Shown here: positions 1 through 8,940 of the stretch, one piece after another
Layout: each line of letters begins with the position of its first letter
Position numbering within the stretch: the stretch's first letter is position 1
NCBI GenBank assembly: GCA_963814435.1
Contig: CAWFCV010000011.1
Location: forward strand, 1 to 64,000
DNA length: 64,000 nt
Origin: JAEUPI01 sp963814435
Lineage (GTDB): Bacteria; Pseudomonadota; Gammaproteobacteria; Burkholderiales; Burkholderiaceae_C
Direction: 5' to 3'
Made by a program: the position numbers and the translations under genes
The notes under the pieces: model-generated
What the model saw: the letters and a program-made list of their open reading frames with translations, nothing else
Databases searched by the model: none
What the model was told of the DNA's origin: nothing

Positions 1-1837
1 GTCGAACTTTCAGCGCTGATCGCGGAATGTATCGACCGTCACCGGCGATACGTTCGTCGTACATCCTGACGCCCGCACCAAGCGGGTGACAGTCACATCC
101 ACAACGCCGATGACCAAGGCGCAGGTGTTCGATGTGTTCCTCTCGACGCTGCGGGTGCATGGCTTCACGGCGGTGCCCGCCGGGCGCAACACGTATCGCA
201 TCATTCCGGAAATCCGCGATCGGCGAGGTTGGTTTCAAGTCAAGCTCGATCAATGGCCTCGTCACCGAAGTGATTGCGCTCAACCATCTCGACCCGACCG
301 ATGCTGCCCGCATGTTGAAGCCCGTCATCGACGCGCAGGGGCGGGTTATTACCAATCCGACGTCGCGAACGTTGATCGTGGTTGACTACGCTTCCAACTT
401 GCCGCGCGTGCGTGAATTGTTGGCGCAGATTGATCGGGATCCGTCAGTCACCGAGACAATAAATCTGAAGAACATTGCGGCAGGCGAACTTTCGGCGATC
501 CTGACCAGCCTGTCGGCGTCGTCTGGCGAAAAATGGTGCGCCATCGACGTTCAGGGCGATTGCATCGCAATCGGGAAACGCCATCGTGCTTTATGGTAGT
601 CAGGCAATGGTGACGCGCGCCCGCGCGGTCAGCGCCCAACTCGACGCTTCTGACCGTTCGAATGCGACGCTGCGGGTGGTGGCGCTGAACAATGCCGATG
701 CCAAGGACATCGTGCCGATCCTGCAGCAAATGGCGATTGCGATGGATGGCCGGCGCGGCAATGGCGGCGCGAACACCGTTCCGGCAACCACGATTGCGCA
801 CCATGAATCGACCAATTCTCTGGTGATCAGCGCGCCGTCTGAAACCTTGCTCGGCCTGGAACGGGTGATCGCGGATCTTGATCAGCGCCGCGCGCAAGTG
901 CTGGTCGAAGCGATCATCGTTGAGATGTCGGACGATACGGCGCGCGAACTCGGCGTCCAGTTCTTGCTGTCGGGCACGGAAGGCTCGACCGTTCCGTTCG
1001 TGTCGACGAATTTTTCGCGGTCAGCGCCGAATTTGCTTGCCTTGGCCGGGGCATTGACGCGCGATACGCCGTTCACGGGCAGCGGCGTGTCATCCGGCAA
1101 TCCGTTTACGCAGGCGGCGATCAGCTCCCTGCTCGGTCTCAACGGGTTAACCATGGTCTTGGCGGACAAGATGGGAAAAGCCTGTTCGGCGCGGTGCTGA
1201 CGGCGGTGAGAAGGATTTTTCTAATTCGCGCATTCTCTCGAAACCGTTCAACATGACACTTGATCATGGCACTTCGTCGCTGCTGGTTCGCCAGGAATTC
1301 CCGATTGCGACCGGCGAAGTGCTCGGCGATGGCAATTCGATCCGTTTCGCACAGTTGATCGCAAGAAGATCGGTATCGGCCTGAACGTAACGCCGCGCAT
1401 TTCCAATGATGGCACGATCCGTCTGGACATTCGCCAGGAGGTCTCAACATTGCCGGTGTGGTCGGTGCGGCGACGCCTGATCTGATTTTCAACACCCGCG
1501 AAATCGAAACCAGCGTGATTGCCGATGACGGCGAGATCATCGTGCTCGGCGGCCTTGTCGAGCAGACCAAAATCCGCGCCAATCAGAAGATCCGGGCCTT
1601 GGCGACGTGCCGCTGGCGGGGCGCCTGTTTCGCTCTGAAGGCAGGGCGGTCGAGCGTACCAACCTCATGGTCTTCATCAAGCCAACCATTGTACGCGACC
1701 GGGCGGGCGCAGAGGCTGCAACCCGGCGGTCGTACCGGTTCATTCAGGCTGAGGAACTTTGGGACGGCAAAGGCAAGAGCGGCACCTCGCTCGACGCCTT
1801 TGTATCCGGCGTGCTTGGCGGCTTGCCGCCGCAATGA
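1..1837 (+). CDS. gspD: GspD, type II secretion outer-membrane secretin (5' partial, frameshifted)
   Basis: GspD forms the outer-membrane channel of the type II secretion system. The reading runs through several frames. The N0 domain is visible at 32-200 (VTGDTFVVHPDARTKRVTVT). N1/N2-type domains cover about 225-900 (VIALNHLDPTDAARMLKPV, then a TLIVVDY motif). The C-terminal secretin domain covers about 900-1700 and ends with the family hallmark GLGDVPLAGRLF followed by RTNLMVFIKPTIVRD. Frame changes fall near 17, 225, 590, 1195, 1355, 1455 and 1600; each is a one- or two-base event and the protein sequence resumes at once, so they look like sequencing errors. The signal peptide lies before the window. 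The gene ends at a TGA that overlaps the start of gspE (ATGA). The identification is firm; the exact sequence is not. Confidence 0.9.
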
Positions 1838-3332
1838 TGACGCCCGCGCCAAATCTCCAGTTTGCCTATGCCTTCGCGAAAGATCAGGGGATTGGTGCAG
1901 ATTCCAGGCGCGACTCGCTGACCGTTGCAGTGCGCCACGGCGCCGACCCGATGAGCCTGATCGAAGCGCGCCGGGCGCTTGGGCGAACCTTCGCCCTGGG
2001 GCCACTCAGCCGCGAGGCCTATGAACGGCTATTTGCAGACGTATTTTCCCCAAGGTCCGATCGCGCGTTCGGAAGTTGACGCCGGCCGTCGATTCCCGGC
2101 GCGGACTTGAAAGTCTCGTCGACGACATTCCCAAAGCAACCGATTTACTCGACGGCGCCGATGATGCGCCGGTTATTCGCCTGATCAATGGTTTAATTCA
2201 TGAGGCGGTAAAGCGTCGGGCCTCGGATATTCACATTGATCCGTTTGAAGAGAGTCTGTCGATCCGCTACCGGGTTGATGGTGATCTGACCGAAGTGCTG
2301 GCCCCGCCGCGCAACTGGCGGCGCCGATCGTCTCGCGCATCAAGGTGATGGCGCGTCTTGATATTGCCGAGCGCCGCTTGCCGCAGGATGGCCGGATTTC
2401 ACTTTCCGTTGGCGGGCGGTCGATTGACGTGCGCGTGGCGACGTTGCCGACGCGATATGGCGAGCGGGTGGTGTTCGCTTGCTCGATACGCGTAATGCGT
2501 TGCTCGATCTTTCTGCGCTCGGCATGGATGAGGAAACTCTTGCGCGGTTTTCGGACGCGCTGAGCCAACCCAATGGCGTGATTCTCGTCACCGGGCCGGT
2601 TGGCTCCGGCAAAACGACGACGCTCTATTCGGCATTGTCGCGCCTGAATACCGGTCGCGGTAACATCATGACGCTTGAGGATCCGGTCGAATACGGGCTG
2701 GCCGGGATCAGCCAGACGCAAATGGATCATAAAGTCGGTCTCACTTTTGCGGCGACGCTGCGCTCAATCCTGCGTCAGGATCCGAATGTCGTGATGGTTG
2801 GAGAGATCCGCGACTCTGAAACCGCAGAAGTTTCCTTCGAATTTGCATCGACGGGCGACTTGCACTCTCAACACTGCATACCAACAGTGCGGCCGGGGCG
2901 TTGACGCGCCTGCGCGACATGGGGGTTGAGCCGTATTTGCTGGCCTCGACGCTGCGGGCGGTGATGGCGCAGCGTCTGGTGCGCCAGCTTTGTTGTCTCT
3001 GCAAGGCGCCGCGTCCGGCAACCGATCCGGAAAAAGCCGCGCTCGGGTTCTCGATCGATCTGCCTCTGGCCGTACATGAAGCCGAAGGCTGCATCGCGTG
3101 CGGACATACCGGCTATAAAGGTCGTCTTGGAATCTATGAGTTGCTGATCGTAGATGCGCGCGTGCGCCATTTGCTGGCCGCCGGAGCAGGCGAGGACGAC
3201 ATTGATGCCGCCGCGTTTTCTGTAGCAGACCGGCTGCTCGACAACGCAAGGCGCTATGTCGCCGCGGGTGAAACCAGCGCCGCTGAAGTGATGCGCGCCT
3301 GCCGCAGAGAGGCGCGGCATGGCAGCGTTTGA
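1834..3332 (+). CDS. gspE: GspE, type II secretion ATPase (frameshifted)
   Basis: GspE is the cytoplasmic ATPase that drives pseudopilus assembly. It starts at ATG 1834, overlapping the gspD stop. The N-terminal domain (1834-2060) is followed by the catalytic core with ASDIHIDPFEESLSIRYRVDG at about 2220-2285. The Walker A motif GPVGSGKTTTLYSA lies near 2595-2635, the Asp box TLEDPVEYG near 2670, and the Walker B/His-box region VVMVGEIRDSETAE near 2790. A C-terminal tetracysteine zinc motif (CCLC, then CIACGHTGYKGR) lies at 2990-3125. Frames change near 2060, 2310, 2480 and 2860, so the locus is broken as written, although all motifs are present in the right order. The frame ends 14 bases inside gspF. 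Confidence 0.92.
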
Positions 3333-3832
3333 GTACATCGCCGTCGATACCGACGGAAAGCGTCACTCCGGAATGGTGTCGGCTGACAGTCAGCGGCAGG
3401 CCCGGCGCGACCTGCGTCTGAAAGACCTGCTGGCAATTGACATCAGACCGGTGAGCGAGACAGCAGCGGCAGCACAGCGGGCAGGCGGCGCGAAGCTTAA
3501 CGCGCGTGAACGTGTCTTGATGGTGCGCCAGCTTGCCGCGCTGCTCAGTTCCGGCGTGCCGGTCGAATCGGCGCTGGCGGCGGTGGCGAGCGATGCGCCG
3601 AAACGTGTGCAGCGTGCGCTGTTTGCGGTGAAGTCCGAAGTCACCGAAGGCGCCCGGTTGTCAGACGCTTTGCGCGTTGCACCGCATGCCTTTTCGCCGC
3701 TGGTGATTGCAGTTGTCGCCTCGGGTGAATCCTCAGGACGGCTCGGCGACGTGATGGAGCGTCTCGCCACGCAGCTCGAGCGTGCCCACCAGATGCGCCA
3801 GAAAATTCAGGCAGCGCTGATCTACCGCCGCT
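3319..3832 (+). CDS. gspF: GspF, type II secretion inner-membrane platform protein (3' truncated at a join)
   Basis: GspF is the polytopic inner-membrane platform protein of the type II system. The N-terminal cytoplasmic domain is intact: MAAFEYIAVDTDGKRHSG, then LMVRQLAALLSSGVPVESAL and VVASGESSGRLGDVMERLA, all typical of the T2SSF fold. The start is ATG 3319, overlapping the end of gspE. The protein stops matching the family at about residue 170, in KIQAALIY, just before the first membrane segment where Pro would be expected. The following bases read as dnaE on the other strand. The nominal frame runs to a stop at 3849, but its last codons are foreign. The normal length is about 400 residues, so more than half is missing. 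Confidence 0.9.
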
Positions 3833-4135
3833 CTGGCGTGCAGCGATGATGGCTTCTACCGCCTGCTGGCCCGTGCCTTTGACCGCGCCCAGGCCGTAGC
3901 GGATCACTTTGTCGCTCACCGGCTCAAAGCGGTGCGTGCCACGGTTGACATCGGGTGGTTCGAAGGTCAGGCCAAAGTTGTTTTGTGCGTCTTCAAACAG
4001 CAGTTTGAGCTTATCGGTGTCGCCCATCTCCACTGTCATGTTGGCACAGAAAAACTCGGCCGTGTAGTGCACCTTGAGCCAGCCGGTGTGGTAGGCCAGC
4101 AGCGAGTAAGCGGCGGCGTGCGACTTGTTGGTCTC
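3833..4135 (-). pseudogene. dnaE: Fragment of DNA polymerase III alpha subunit (dnaE), both ends cut at joins
   Basis: The minus strand encodes about 100 residues of bacterial DnaE: NKSHAAAYSLLAYHTGWLKV, then FFCANMTVEMGDTDKLKLLF, FEPPDVNRGTHRFEPVSDKV and IRYGLGAVKGTGQQAVEAII. These are conserved blocks of the C-terminal part of the polymerase core. The sequence is close to Burkholderiales DnaE in style. There is no start or stop of its own: it meets truncated gspF at about 3,830 and actinobacterial sequence at about 4,135. It is a stray assembly fragment rather than a decaying gene, since no internal disablement is visible. Confidence 0.85.
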
Positions 4136-4140
4136 ACCGT

Positions 4141-5117
4141 GCTCGATCCCGGTCGTTCCCAGGCGATCGCCGATGACCTCTACGCCGACGAGGACGTGCG
4201 AGCCCAGATCGTCGCCAATCTCGTCGGTGCGGTGAAGGCGATGCTCCCGGAGGGAGTCGAACTCCCGCAAGACCAACTCGAGGCGGTCGCCAGTCAGGTG
4301 CTGGCCGATCCCACGGTCGAGACCTTGATCAACGACGCGCTGGTGCGGACCCACGCCGCGTTCCTCGGCGAGGGTGAGCTTCCAGCCAGCTCGATGCCGG
4401 TGCCATCGGCACTGCAGCCCGCAAGCGCTCGTGGGCCTGGACCCAGCCCTCGACGCCTCGCTGCCGCCGGCACCGACGCTCGTGGTCGAGCTGCCGACCG
4501 ACAAGATCCCCGACGCCGGACCGATCCGCAAGGCACTCCAAGTAGCCGTCCCGGTCCTCGTGTTGATCGGTGCCGCCGGCATCGTCCTGGCCCTTGTGAC
4601 GACGACGGACCGTCCGTCGGTGCTGCGCCGCGCCGGAGTGTGGGCCCTATCCTCGTCGGCGTTCGTGCTGCTCGTCGGGCTCGGCCTGCCCTGGTTGATC
4701 GAGAAGGTGGCCCCCGATCAAGCGGTGATCCTGGCGACGCTGATCGGTGCACTCCTCCGATCGGTGCTCGGCCCGGCGATCGCGCTGGCGCTCGCCGGCG
4801 TGGCGGCGTTGGTGGTGTCGATGATGTGGCCGAGCGGCGGCGGCCGGCGACCGCGCCAACCGACGAACCCCGCGCCCGCGCCGTCCCGCATGGGCTCACA
4901 CCGGTCCAACGTGCGGACCGGATCGGTCCCCGATGTCCCAACGACGCGCCCTGCGCCTTTGCCCACCCCGAGCGCGCCGGCCCCCTCGCCCCCCGCGCCG
5001 CGGCCTGCCGTCGAGAGTCGCACGCCCCGGCCAACCCGGTGTTCGTGGCCGGCAGGCCCAACCGGCGGTTCCGTCTCGTCCCCCTCGACCCGAGGCCCTG
5101 GCCCCGAGGTGGGTTGA
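4141..5117 (+). CDS. Actinobacterial multi-pass membrane protein (5' partial, frameshifted)
   Basis: I do not recognise a named family. The soluble N-terminal part begins at the join: IADDLYADEDVRAQIVANLV, then VASQVLADPTVETLINDALV. After a frame change near 4,400 the protein continues with ALVGLDPALDASLPPAPTLV and three or four hydrophobic helices (about 4,535-4,600, 4,630-4,700, 4,715-4,830). A Pro-rich tail follows. The true start codon is lost at the join. The tail could extend to a stop at 5239 through one more frame change, because the + frame at 5,120-5,239 reads plausibly (RQKRDVWVPGVGYVLDGDPP). It is the first gene with actinobacterial character in the window. A role in the cell envelope is only a guess from the topology. 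Confidence 0.6.
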
Positions 5118-5271
5118 AGGGGTGGGTTGGGTGCAGCACCCCCAAGACGACCGCCCGCCAGAAGCGGGACGTTTGGGTCCCGGGTGTCGGTTACGTCCTC
5201 GACGGCGATCCGCCAACCGGACCCGCTGAACGGAACTAGAAACCCCGCGCCGCTGTCGGCCCGTGGGATGT

Positions 5272-6435
5272 CTAGGCGGGTCCGCCGGCCAAGATGGCCA
5301 CGCCCGCCCACGACTGGGGGATGGCCCCGAGGCCGACCCCGGAGTCGGCATGCCAATACTCGGCCAGACCGCTGCGAGCCGCGCCCCGGCACAACGCGCT
5401 GGCGAGGGCGCCCGCGTGCACCGCGCCACGCCTCGACCGCGCCGACCCAGAGCAAATAGGAGAGCTGAGGCCAGGCAGGACCGCGCCAGTAGGTCGTGGG
5501 TTCGTACACCGCTTCGCCCCGATGCACGCCCGCCGGGCCGCACGCCGCGCCAGCCGGTCCGCCCGGGTCGATCAACTCGGCCACGACCAGTTCGGCCGCA
5601 TCGTTGCGGCCGGTGACCAGGAGCGGGAGCAGCCCGTCGAGCGACCGGACCCCGCCTGACCCCGACTCGGTCGGCCCGGCGTCGACCCAGGTACGGCGCC
5701 CTTCGTCCCAGCGTGCGTCGAGCGCCGCCGCAAGCTCGTCCGACCTCGACGCGACGCGGTCGAAGCGGTCACCTCCGCCGAGCTCGCGTCCGTTGAAGGC
5801 CACGAGCACGTGAAACCGACCGATGCCACCCCGAACGCCGGGTTGGCGACAGGGGATCCCACATCCGACCGCTCGATCGTTTCGACCAACTGGTTCTTGT
5901 GGGCCCTCCAGCGTTGAAGGTCCCACCCTCCCGGACAGGCCGAGTCCCAGCGAGGGCTGTCGTCGGCACCCGGACTCCCACGGGTGGGCGAGCTCCACCA
6001 GCCCGCTGGCATGCCGAGCCGCGGTCCTCGAGCAGGAACCGCAAGCCCGCGACGGCCCGATCGACGACCTCGACAGGAACCGCCACACCGTGGTCGGATG
6101 CAGCTCGGCGACCGCGTGGCCGTACATCGGCGGTTGCGTGATGGACGAGGCGCCCGCGCCGTCCCCAGAAGTCGGCGTGGAAGCCGGGTCGCGCTGGTAG
6201 TTCATGTGCGGCACGAACCGGCTGGCGCCTGCGTGGAGAGCCCGGGCGAGCTCGGCGCGGCCCGAGCGCGGTCACCGAGCTCGGCCCAGCATGAGCACGT
6301 GGAAGCACGAATCCCACAGCCACTGCCAGGGATAGACCCTCGGCGTTGGGTGCCGCGTACCCTTCGGGCACCCAATGGCGTCCAGCATCGCCCGACACGC
6401 TCGGCGCGCGCAGTTCGGTCGTGTTCAGCGTCCAC
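5272..6435 (-). CDS. MGH1-type glycoside hydrolase domain protein (frameshifted)
   Basis: The protein belongs to the (alpha/alpha)6-barrel glycoside hydrolases of the GH63/mannosylglycerate hydrolase type. Reading across frames gives YPWQWLWDSCFHVLMLGRA near 6,330-6,280, FVPHMNYQRDP near 6,200, ITQPPMYGHAVAEL near 6,130, LVELAHPWESGCDDSPRWD near 5,960, then YEPTTYWRGPAWPQLSYLLW near 5,500 and EYWHADSGVGLGAIPQSWAG near 5,350. These aromatic-rich blocks are conserved in the family. The suggested start is GTG at 6435; the stop is TAG at 5272-5274. At least five frame changes are present. The substrate cannot be told from sequence. It faces a glycosyltransferase whose start lies about 12 bases away on the other strand, so the two are probably co-regulated. 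Confidence 0.75.
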
Positions 6436-6447
6436 CGTCTCACCTTA

Positions 6448-7482
6448 CTGACCCACTGCGCCCTGCTCTCGTTCCGGTCGGGCCGACCGATGGCGTGTCC
6501 GTCGTCGCTCGGAACTGGGGACGCGCCCTGACCGAGATCGGTTTCTCGATGCTCGACCGTGGCCGGCGGAGGTGACGGTCGACGGTGATCGTGCCCGGGC
6601 TCGGAATCGACGCCTGCGATCCACCGATCCCGCTGCCGCTGGAGGCGGCGCTCGCCCCCGCCGACCTGGTCGTGGTCGAGAACCTGCTGTCGATCCCGCT
6701 GAATCTCGCCGCGTCGCGCGTGGTGGCACACGTGTTCGCCGGCCGCCCGGCGATCCTGCACCACCACGACCCGCCGTGGCAGCGCGAACGCTTCGCCCAC
6801 ATCACCGAGCTCCCGCCCGACGACTCGGCCTGGCGCCACGTGACGATCAACGAACTCACCGCGCCGCGAGATGGTCGATCGCGGCTTCGAGGCCACGACC
6901 ATCTACAACGGGTTCGACGTGGACGCGCCGCCGGGTGATCGGGCCGCCACCCGCGGCCGCTCTCGGAATCGGCGCCCGACGAGCTGTTGGTCGCGCACCC
7001 CGTGCGGGCCATCGCCCGGAAGAACATCCCCGGCGCAATCGCGCATCGCCGAGGCGTTCGGTGCGACGTACTGGCTGCTCGGTCCGGCGGAGGAGGGCTA
7101 CGACGTGGAGCTCGAGCGCTCCTCGCCGGCGCACGCTGTCCGGTCGTGCACCAGGCGTGCGCCGACCGGGCCGACATCTACGCCGCCGCCGACGTCGATC
7201 GTGTTCCCGTCCACCTGGGAGGGCTTCGGCAACCCGCCGATCGAGGCGGCCATCCACCGCCGACCGGTCGTCGTCGGCGACTACCCGGTGGCCGCCGAGC
7301 TCCGGGAGTTGGGCTTTCGGTGGTTCGATCCGAACGACCTCGACGGGGTGGACTCCTGCCTGAGGCACCCTGACTCGGAGCTCCTCGATCACAACCGTGA
7401 CCTGGCCGTCACGCACCTTTCCCTGGCACGGATGCGGGATCGCCTCAGCGATCTCCTGGACGACGCAGGATGGCTGCCGTGA
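6448..7482 (+). CDS. GT4-like glycosyltransferase (frameshifted)
   Basis: This is a GT-B fold glycosyltransferase. The N-terminal half reads THCALLSFR, then GPTDGVSVVARNWGRALTEI. Further on are ADLVVVENLLSIPLNLAASR and HHHDPPWQRERFAHITELPP. The C-terminal donor-binding half has ATTIYNGFDVD, HPVRAIARKNIPGAIA and YWLLGPAEEGYDVELE. It ends with the family E-x7-E type region FPSTWEGFGNPPIEAA. Frames change near 6,475, 6,560, 6,865, 6,960-7,030 and 7,130-7,190. The start is uncertain: the conserved protein begins at CTG 6448 with no ATG or GTG in frame, possibly a base error. The stop overlaps the next gene by 13 bases. With the divergent hydrolase it may handle the same sugar or glycoside. Confidence 0.8.
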
Positions 7483-7730
7483 ACGACCCGGTTCTGATGA
7501 GACGGGCCCGCGTCGCCCGGCTGGTCGGACTCGGACAGCGGATCGGCTGGGCCGCGTTCGGCGTCGCTGCAGTGGTGTTCATGATCGGCTTCCTCACCGA
7601 CTTCCCCGGCTGGGCCGCCACCACCGCTACCGCTGCGCTGGTCATCGGTTCGCTGGTGCTCGCACCGGCGATCGTCTTCGGCTACGCCGTGAAGGCCGCC
7701 GAACGCGAGGACCGGGAGCGGGGGCGATGA
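7470..7730 (+). CDS. Small two-helix membrane protein
   Basis: A protein of 86 residues with a basic N-terminus (RRARVARLVGLGQRIG), two hydrophobic segments (about residues 24-42 and 50-72) and a charged tail (KAAEREDRERGR). No named family is recognised. The start ATG 7470 lies inside the end of the glycosyltransferase gene and the stop overlaps the TetR start (ATGA at 7727-7730). The three genes are therefore translationally coupled. The reading frame is intact and uses the same high-GC codons as its neighbours, which supports it being real. Confidence 0.75.
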   Translation: MAAVNDPVLMRRARVARLVGLGQRIGWAAFGVAAVVFMIGFLTDFPGWAATTATAALVIGSLVLAPAIVFGYAVKAAEREDRERGR

Positions 7731-8311
7731 ACGGCCGCCGTCTGCCGGCGCCCGAACGCCGCACTCAGATCCTGCGGGTCGCTCGCCATGTATTCGGCCG
7801 CGACGGCTATCACTCGACGTCGATGAACGCCGTCGCCAAAGCGGCGGGGGTCACCAAGCCCGTGCTCTACCAGCACTTCGAGTCCAAGGAGCACTTGTTC
7901 CTCGAGCTCGTGCAGGACGTCGCCGCAGAGCTGAGAGCGGTCATCCGGAGTGCGCTGGCCGATGCCGACGGACCCCGCAAGCGGGTGGAGTCCGGGTTCG
8001 CCGCCTACTTCCGCTTCTTCGCCGCCGACCCCGCCGCGTTCCGTGTGCTGTTCGGTGACACGGCCCGGGGCGAGGCGGTGTTCAGCGCCACGGTGACATC
8101 GCTCGAACGGGATCTCGCCGAGGAGCTGACCGCCCAGTTCACCGACAACATCCCCGGCGAGGACCGGTTGCTTTTCGCCCACGGAGTCGTCGGCCTCGCC
8201 GAGAGCACCAGCCGCTACTGGGCCGACCTGCACCCTGAGCGAGACCCGGAGGAGCTCGCTGTCCGGGTCGCCGAACTTGCTTGGTGGGGCCTCCGCGGCC
8301 GCAGCGCCTAG
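7727..8311 (+). CDS. TetR/AcrR family transcriptional regulator
   Basis: A protein of 194 residues with a standard TetR N-terminal helix-turn-helix. The region RRTQILRVARHVFGRDGYHS leads into TSMNAVAKAAGVTKPVLYQH and FESKEHLF (about residues 11-60). The C-terminal ligand domain is all-helical and typical in length. It is the last gene of the run starting with the glycosyltransferase. The ligand and targets are unknown. The operator-like palindrome at 23,103-23,119 is of a type bound by TetR proteins, but nothing in the sequence links it to this regulator. Confidence 0.92.
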   Translation: MNGRRLPAPERRTQILRVARHVFGRDGYHSTSMNAVAKAAGVTKPVLYQHFESKEHLFLELVQDVAAELRAVIRSALADADGPRKRVESGFAAYFRFFAADPAAFRVLFGDTARGEAVFSATVTSLERDLAEELTAQFTDNIPGEDRLLFAHGVVGLAESTSRYWADLHPERDPEELAVRVAELAWWGLRGRSA

Positions 8312-8331
8312 TACCCAACGCCCAACCCCAA

Positions 8332-8384
8332 CGCTTCTGGCAGCACACGATCCCGCCGGCGGTCGTCAGCTGCTGCCAGAAGCG
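8332..8384. terminator. Long hairpin between convergent genes
   Basis: The arms CGCTTCTGGCAGCA (8332-8345) and TGCTGCCAGAAGCG (8371-8384) are perfect 14-base inverted repeats. The 25-base centre contains a further CCGCC/GGCGG pair. The hairpin lies in the 74-base gap between the stops of the TetR and NUDIX genes, where a bidirectional terminator is expected. There is no clear T-run on either side. Confidence 0.7.
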
Positions 8385-8385
8385 G

Positions 8386-8881
8386 TTAGTCGAGGGGTAC
8401 CGGGCTGATGTCGATCGGTATCTCCGGGAGCTCGCCCGCGACGATCGGGGGTAGGTATTCGCGCAGGCGAGCAGGCAGCACCGGCTCCGATGACGCCAAC
8501 AACTCGTTGAGCGGCCACCAGCGGGCGCCCAAGAAGGCGGCCGCTTCCAACGCCTCGAGGTGCTTGGGGTGATACTCGCCTCCATCGCACCAGGCGACAT
8601 GGATGCGCTCGCGGGAATCGAAGTAATAGCCGCCGAACTCGAACTCGGACGTGTTGGGTCCAGATGCACGGCCCCATCTCGATGTCGGTGATACCAGTCT
8701 CCTCGTACAGCTCGCGCCGGGCCGTGTCTTCGCTCGATTCGCCGGGTCCGATACCGCCGCCGGGGATCTCCCACCATGGCGGCTTGCGAAAATCGACGGG
8801 ATCCTCGGCGTTGACGAGGAAGATCTGCCCGGCGCGATCGAGCAGGACGACACGGGCGGCCGGGCGGCGCAGGGTGAACAC
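8386..8881 (-). CDS. NUDIX hydrolase (one frameshift)
   Basis: A NUDIX hydrolase of about 165 residues, which cleaves a nucleoside diphosphate linked to some group X. The NUDIX box is complete: GGGIGPGESSEDTARRELYE followed by ETGI (residues about 41-64). The N-terminus reads MFTLRRPAARVVLLDRAGQI, and the C-terminus carries FEFGGYYFDSRERIHVAW and FLGARWWPLNELLAS. One frame change near 8,660 joins the halves. The start is ATG 8881; the stop is TAA at 8386-8388. The substrate cannot be deduced. It is divergent from the secreted repeat protein, with 59 bases between the starts. Confidence 0.88.
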
Positions 8882-8940
8882 GGCTGCGATCGTAGAGGCA
8901 CGCGGAGAGGGGCCGCGCGACCGCTGCGATACTTGCGTTC

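Noticed and set aside
1..3332. gspD and gspE as true pseudogenes
   Set aside because: All frame changes are one or two bases and each protein resumes exactly, without loss of motifs; sequencing error is more likely than decay.
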